A stretch of DNA of 9,592 bases. It comes from an uncultured Flavobacteriales bacterium (GTDB lineage Bacteria > Bacteroidota > Bacteroidia > Flavobacteriales > BACL11). The DNA is taken from positions 1 through 9,592 of the forward strand of contig CAJWUS010000045.1 in assembly GCA_913047525.1 (NCBI GenBank). The letters are read 5' to 3'. Numbering within the stretch: the stretch's first letter is position 1; every line of letters begins with the position of its first letter. Below, piece after piece: positions 5,875 through 9,592 of this stretch. The notes under the pieces were generated by a model, which ran no database searches, was not told where the DNA came from, and worked only from the letters and a program-made list of their open reading frames with translations. The position numbers were made by a program, and so were the translations under genes.

Positions 5875-8079
5875 TTAAGATTTTACAGTTAATCGTAATA
5901 CAGAACAATTTGACTTTATGGCAAATTTATCTTTCCCTGTTCCAAATAAAATAGATATAATAGTTTCTTTTCTAGGAGTACCCAATACCAGTAGATCATA
6001 TTTTGCTGAAATATCTGAAACGCTTTGAATAGATTCATCAGATTGTACAATTTTTACTTCTGCTTCGGCTCTTACATCTTTTAACAGCTCATTTGCTTTC
6101 TTTCTTATTTCCTGAATCTCAAAATCTGATAATTCTTTACTTACCACATGCAAAAGCGTAAATGAAGCATTGTAAAACTGACAGAGTTGATCGGTTGTGT
6201 CTATTAGTCTCTTGATATCAATACTATTTACCCTAATGGCAAGTAACACTTTTGTAATATATCTTACACCATTATCCTTAAATAAAGCAAAATTTGAATT
6301 AATATTCGATACTATCCAACCTAAAGGATTGCTAAATAGAATACCATTATAAGCTCTTCCGTCCCATCCAAACACAAGCCAATCACTATGGGTTTTCTGG
6401 CTTAATGATTGAATGGTATTTGCAATATTATGTGTAACAACTGACTCAAACTCAATGGAAACATTGTCAGTATTAGCTAAAACTTCAATTTGTCGCTCTA
6501 TTGCTTTTACTTTAGGATTGTTATCTGATATCGCTTCCAATAGGGTTTGATCAGGAACTTCTGTGATATTTATTGTTTGAATTATTTGTTTTGTATTGAT
6601 TGCTGCTCCCATTTCAATGAGCATTTCAGGGGATCTTTCATTTCCCAGAAGAAGAACAATAACTCCTGCTTCTTTAGATATATTAATTTGTTCTGCTTGG
6701 ATTTCTTCCTTTTTGGCCAATTCTTTCAAGTGATTGTACCTGGCTTTTTTACTAAAAAACAGCAGCAAAGCAGGCCTATGTCCATATTTTTTAATCACAC
6801 CTGTTCTTGAAACATTTGTGCCAAAGAACAAGTAGATAACTATACCTAAAACAGATATAAGTAAGATAGCAATAATTGGCATCCAACCCAAATAAAATAA
6901 CAAAAGCAATCCGCTAAAGATTCCAAATAATTGTACAAAAGGATACAAAGGAGAAAGATACTTGGGCTCGTACCATTGCACGGCTGTTTCCCTTAAAATA
7001 ATTATACAAATGTTTACCGAAATAAACATCACCACCATAAAAGCACTTGCCAATTTGGCAATTTTTTCTACATCTAAAAATAAAATGACAATCGTCATAA
7101 CAACACAAGTTAAAATAATGGTATTTACGGGAGTAAGATGCTTTTTATGAATCTTTGCCAATTGTTTTGGTAAAAGCTTGTCTAAAGCCATAGCAAAAGG
7201 AAATCGTGAGGTTGCTAAAACCCCTGAGTTTGCCATTGAAATCAAAGTGATTACACCTATACATGCAATGATATATCCAAAAGTAGGTCCCGCTATATTA
7301 TCTGCTAATGAATAAATAGGTTTAATATCAGTTGCTAAGTTTTGAATGGGAATATTACCGACTAAAACATAAGTAATAGAGACATATATTAGCGTAATAA
7401 TCCCTAAAGAAAAGAGCATTCCTAGAGGGATGTTTCTTGATGGATTCTTTACTTCTCCAGCTATGGCTGCAATTTTAGTAACTCCAGCATAGGAGATATA
7501 TACAAAAGCTACTGTTGAAAACAATCCATGTGTACCATTAGTAGTAAAAGGAACTAATAATTCCTTACTAACTTCTGGCAAAGCAGAAAACAATAAAACG
7601 ATTAACCCAGCTAAACTCAAACTTACTATTGCTATTTGAACTTTCCCTACCTTTTTAACACCTAAAATATTGATTAGCATAATGAGAAATAAAGAAGCAA
7701 TAGCAATTAATTTTGTGTAACTTTCAGGAATGTTAATCAGCACTAACATATAAGCGCCAAAACCAACTAATGCGAACGAGCTTTTAAGCAGTAAAGACAG
7801 CCATAGACCAATTCCTGAAATTGTACCAAAAACTGGTCCAAAAACTCTTTCAATATAAACATAGGTGCCTCCAGATTTTGGCATAGCACTTGACAACTCA
7901 GATTTAGATAAAGCAGCAGGCAATATGCAAATAGCTGCTAGCAAATAAGCCAGCCATACTGAAGGGCCAGTTTTTGCTGCTGCAATTCCTGGCAAAACAA
8001 ATATACCACTACCAAGCATTCCTCCTATGCTTATAGCAATAACTGACGTTAACGATAATTGCCTTTCTAATTTTTTCAA
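5875..8079 (-). CDS. APC-superfamily amino acid permease with two C-terminal universal-stress-protein-like domains
   Basis: This 734-residue inner-membrane protein is a fusion. Residues 1-420 form a 12-helix amino acid-polyamine-cation transporter: the first helix carries the substrate-site motif GSGIFVLPG (23-31), followed by SSAMPKSGGTYVYIERVFG (63-81) and AGEVKNPSRNIPLG (207-220), all typical of the family. After a charged linker (about 423-467) come two soluble domains resembling UspA, about 470-605 and 605-734. The first keeps GWDGR (571-575); the second ends VLGTPRKE (698-705), FGTG (712-715), CSVLRL (725-730), like the USP nucleotide-binding tail. The transporter probably takes up amino acids by ion coupling, with the USP part sensing nucleotide or stress state; the substrate cannot be read from sequence. 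The start is supported by MKKLERQLSLTSVIAISIGG and a nearby -7-like box. It is divergent from gcvT and converges on the LRR gene. Confidence 0.92.
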   Translation of the reverse strand: MKKLERQLSLTSVIAISIGGMLGSGIFVLPGIAAAKTGPSVWLAYLLAAICILPAALSKSELSSAMPKSGGTYVYIERVFGPVFGTISGIGLWLSLLLKSSFALVGFGAYMLVLINIPESYTKLIAIASLFLIMLINILGVKKVGKVQIAIVSLSLAGLIVLLFSALPEVSKELLVPFTTNGTHGLFSTVAFVYISYAGVTKIAAIAGEVKNPSRNIPLGMLFSLGIITLIYVSITYVLVGNIPIQNLATDIKPIYSLADNIAGPTFGYIIACIGVITLISMANSGVLATSRFPFAMALDKLLPKQLAKIHKKHLTPVNTIILTCVVMTIVILFLDVEKIAKLASAFMVVMFISVNICIIILRETAVQWYEPKYLSPLYPFVQLFGIFSGLLLLFYLGWMPIIAILLISVLGIVIYLFFGTNVSRTGVIKKYGHRPALLLFFSKKARYNHLKELAKKEEIQAEQINISKEAGVIVLLLGNERSPEMLIEMGAAINTKQIIQTINITEVPDQTLLEAISDNNPKVKAIERQIEVLANTDNVSIEFESVVTHNIANTIQSLSQKTHSDWLVFGWDGRAYNGILFSNPLGWIVSNINSNFALFKDNGVRYITKVLLAIRVNSIDIKRLIDTTDQLCQFYNASFTLLHVVSKELSDFEIQEIRKKANELLKDVRAEAEVKIVQSDESIQSVSDISAKYDLLVLGTPRKETIISILFGTGKDKFAIKSNCSVLRLTVKS

Positions 8080-8094
8080 GGGTTATATTTTTCG

Positions 8095-8128
8095 TAAAGA
8101 TAATAGTATTTTTTAAGAATTATGCCAA
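8095..8128 (-). promoter_or_regulatory. Candidate promoter for the permease-USP gene
   Basis: On the minus strand, TATCTTTA (8102 to 8095) differs from TAnnTTTG only in the last base, and TTG (8128 to 8126) lies 23 nt upstream. The box ends 15 nt before the ATG at 8079. It is a weaker match than the others in this window. Confidence 0.4.
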
Positions 8129-8134
8129 CCTGCA

Positions 8135-8163
8135 TTGTACAGCAACATGATTTCTTACATTTG
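8135..8163 (+). promoter_or_regulatory. gcvT-comB promoter, Bacteroidetes type
   Basis: TTG (8135-8137), 18 nt, then TACATTTG (8156-8163) is a full match to the flavobacterial -33/-7 consensus. The predicted transcript start is near 8170, about 12 nt before the ATG at 8183. The same TTG would be the start codon of the longest open frame, so the promoter itself shows that the 16 extra codons are not translated. The leader is too short for a glycine riboswitch. Confidence 0.75.
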
Positions 8164-8182
8164 CTATTATTTAATAATCAGA

Positions 8183-9256
8183 ATGAAAAAAACATTATTA
8201 TTTGACATTCATGAAAAATTAGGAGCAAAGATGATTGACTTTGCTGGCTATTATATGCCTGTGCAATATGAGGGTGTAAATAGTGAGCATTTAGCTGTTC
8301 GTGAGAGCGTGGGAGTATTTGATGTTTCCCATATGGGGGAAGTTTTTATAAAAGGAGAGAAATCAGAAGAGTTTCTGCAGTATATAACTTCCAATGATGT
8401 AAGTAAGTTAACTCCGGGAAGAGTGCAGTATAGTTATTTGCCAAATAATTATGGTGGTATTGTGGATGATTTTTTATTATATATGATAGAAGAAAATAAT
8501 TATTTATTGGTGCTGAATGCCTCCAACCTTGATAAAGATTTAGCTTGGATAGATTCCCATAATTCTTATGGTTGTAAAATTGATAATCAATCCGATAATT
8601 ATTCGCTTTTGGCTGTTCAAGGGCCGAAATCCATAGCGCTTTTGCAACAGCTTACTACAGAAAATCTTTCTGAGATTAAATATTACAATTTTAAGATTGG
8701 TAAAATTGCAGGAGTCGATAATGTGATTATATCACGAACAGGTTATACGGGTGAAATTGGATTTGAATTGTATGTAAGAAATGATGGTGTCAAACAGTTA
8801 TGGGATATTCTTTTTACTACTAATATTCCTTTAAAAACAATTGGATTAGCTGCTCGTGATACTTTACGTTTGGAGAAAGGCTTTTGCCTTTACGGTAATG
8901 ATATTGATGAAAATACCTCACCAATAGAGGCTGGACTTAGTTGGATTACAAAATTTAATAAAGATTTCATCAACTCTGAGAATCTAAAAAAACAAAAAGA
9001 AGAAGGAGTGAGTCGGAAATTAGTTGGTTTGGAACTGATTGATAGAGGGATTGCTCGCAGAGATTACAAAATAGGAAATGAAGATGGAGATGAAATAGGA
9101 GTAATAACTTCTGGCACTATGTCGCCAACACTTAAAAAAGCAATTGCAATGGCTTATATAAATAAAATCTATACTAATTTAGGCACGGAAGTTTTTATAC
9201 AAATCAGAAATAAGAAAATAAAAGCAAAAATAGTAGCTTTACCCTTTGTAAAATGA
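8183..9256 (+). CDS. gcvT: Aminomethyltransferase, glycine cleavage system T protein
   Basis: GcvT takes the aminomethyl group carried on the lipoyl arm of H protein and passes its carbon to tetrahydrofolate, giving 5,10-methylene-THF and ammonia. The 357-residue length is normal (family about 360-375). Visible motifs are the N-terminal LFDIHEKLGAKMIDFAGYYM (6-25), VGVFDVSHMGE (43-53), GGIVDDFLLY (91-100) with the catalytic Asp, RTGYTGEIGFELYV (185-198), and GLAARDTLRLEKG (221-233) followed by SPIEAGLSW (246-254). The C-terminal barrel has RGIARR (288-293) and VITSGTMSPTLKKAIAMAY (307-325). The start ATG at 8183 is preferred over an upstream in-frame TTG because conserved sequence begins there and the promoter overlaps the extension. 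The H and P protein genes are not in this window. Its TGA overlaps the ATG of comB (ATGA). Confidence 0.97.
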   Translation: MKKTLLFDIHEKLGAKMIDFAGYYMPVQYEGVNSEHLAVRESVGVFDVSHMGEVFIKGEKSEEFLQYITSNDVSKLTPGRVQYSYLPNNYGGIVDDFLLYMIEENNYLLVLNASNLDKDLAWIDSHNSYGCKIDNQSDNYSLLAVQGPKSIALLQQLTTENLSEIKYYNFKIGKIAGVDNVIISRTGYTGEIGFELYVRNDGVKQLWDILFTTNIPLKTIGLAARDTLRLEKGFCLYGNDIDENTSPIEAGLSWITKFNKDFINSENLKKQKEEGVSRKLVGLELIDRGIARRDYKIGNEDGDEIGVITSGTMSPTLKKAIAMAYINKIYTNLGTEVFIQIRNKKIKAKIVALPFVK

Positions 9257-9592
9257 GTAAAACATTAAGCATAAATACTTCTCTATCTCCAGTGTATTTT
9301 GACAAATATGCTGATAATGAAAGTATTGTTGTAGTAATTGATGTTTTACGAGCTACATCCGTTATAAGTACGGCTTTCCATTATGGTGTGAAAGAAATAA
9401 TTCCTGTTCAAACATTAGATCAAGCACTTGAATTTAAAGCTAAGGAGAACCATATTGTTGCTGCCGAAAGAAATGCTATGTTAATTGATGGTTTTGATTT
9501 TGGTAATTCTCCTTTCCATTACATGAATAAAGATGTACAAGATAAAACTCTAGTTTTTACCACTACAAATGGCACTAAGGCTTTGAATATGG
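9253..9592 (+). CDS. comB: ComB-like 2-phosphosulfolactate phosphatase (N-terminal part, cut by window end)
   Basis: The frame opens at the ATG that shares bases with the gcvT stop and runs to the window edge: 113 complete codons and no stop. The family motifs are clear: VVVIDVLRATS (26-36) with conserved Asp30 and Arg33, AAERN (70-74), GFDFGNSP (80-87) and TTTNGT (103-108). ComB is a Mg2+-dependent phosphatase that converts 2-phosphosulfolactate to sulfolactate, defined in coenzyme M synthesis of methanogens. Bacteroidetes do not make coenzyme M, so the physiological substrate here is uncertain; sulfolactate or a related sulfonate is one option, another phosphorylated acid is another. The four-base overlap means translational coupling with gcvT. 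About half of the usual protein (roughly 230-240 residues) is missing beyond the window. Confidence 0.9.
   Translation, partial: MSKTLSINTSLSPVYFDKYADNESIVVVIDVLRATSVISTAFHYGVKEIIPVQTLDQALEFKAKENHIVAAERNAMLIDGFDFGNSPFHYMNKDVQDKTLVFTTTNGTKALNM

Noticed and set aside
8166..8178. Short palindrome attatttaataat before gcvT
   Set aside because: Five-base arms in very AT-rich sequence are expected by chance.
8080..8182. Glycine riboswitch upstream of gcvT
   Set aside because: The predicted leader is only about 12 nt and the whole gap is 103 bp with no conserved glycine-aptamer segments.

Overview
The window looks like a chromosomal segment from an AT-rich member of the Bacteroidetes, most likely a (marine) Flavobacteriia lineage. 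The grounds are: a flavobacterial-type 23S/5S end; promoters of the Bacteroidetes form TTG-N(about 18-23)-TAnnTTTG; almost no Shine-Dalgarno sequences; a secreted LRR protein with a type IX secretion (T9SS) C-terminal sorting domain; and a dnaB neighbour that belongs to a conserved flavobacterial family usually mislabelled 'asparagine synthetase B'. The species cannot be named from this sequence alone.

Layout. Positions 1-395 are the 3' end of 23S rRNA, followed by a short spacer, 5S rRNA (about 446-558) and a strong 16-bp hairpin terminator (563-605) that separates the rrn operon from the genes converging on it. The minus strand from 4294 down to 619 carries a tight three-gene unit: accA (fatty acid synthesis), dnaB (replicative helicase) and a secreted protein of unknown function with a cysteine-hydrolase-like elbow. 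The 98-bp gap 4295-4392 holds two divergent promoters, one for accA and one for ispE (isoprenoid precursor synthesis, plus strand). Next is a small secreted LRR/T9SS protein with its own promoter inside a palindrome. A large amino-acid-permease-like transporter with two C-terminal universal-stress-protein-like domains lies on the minus strand (8079 to 5875). It shares a 103-bp divergent promoter region with gcvT (glycine cleavage T protein), whose stop codon overlaps the start of a comB-like 2-phosphosulfolactate phosphatase gene cut off by the window end.

Most of the content is housekeeping: lipid, replication, isoprenoid and one-carbon metabolism. I see no CRISPR array, phage, transposon or defence system. 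The items most worth a second look are the uncharacterised secreted protein translated from within the end of dnaB, the permease-USP fusion whose two USP domains keep complementary halves of the nucleotide-binding motif, the gcvT-comB coupling, and the uniform promoter-to-start geometry at five genes, which predicts very short leaders throughout.
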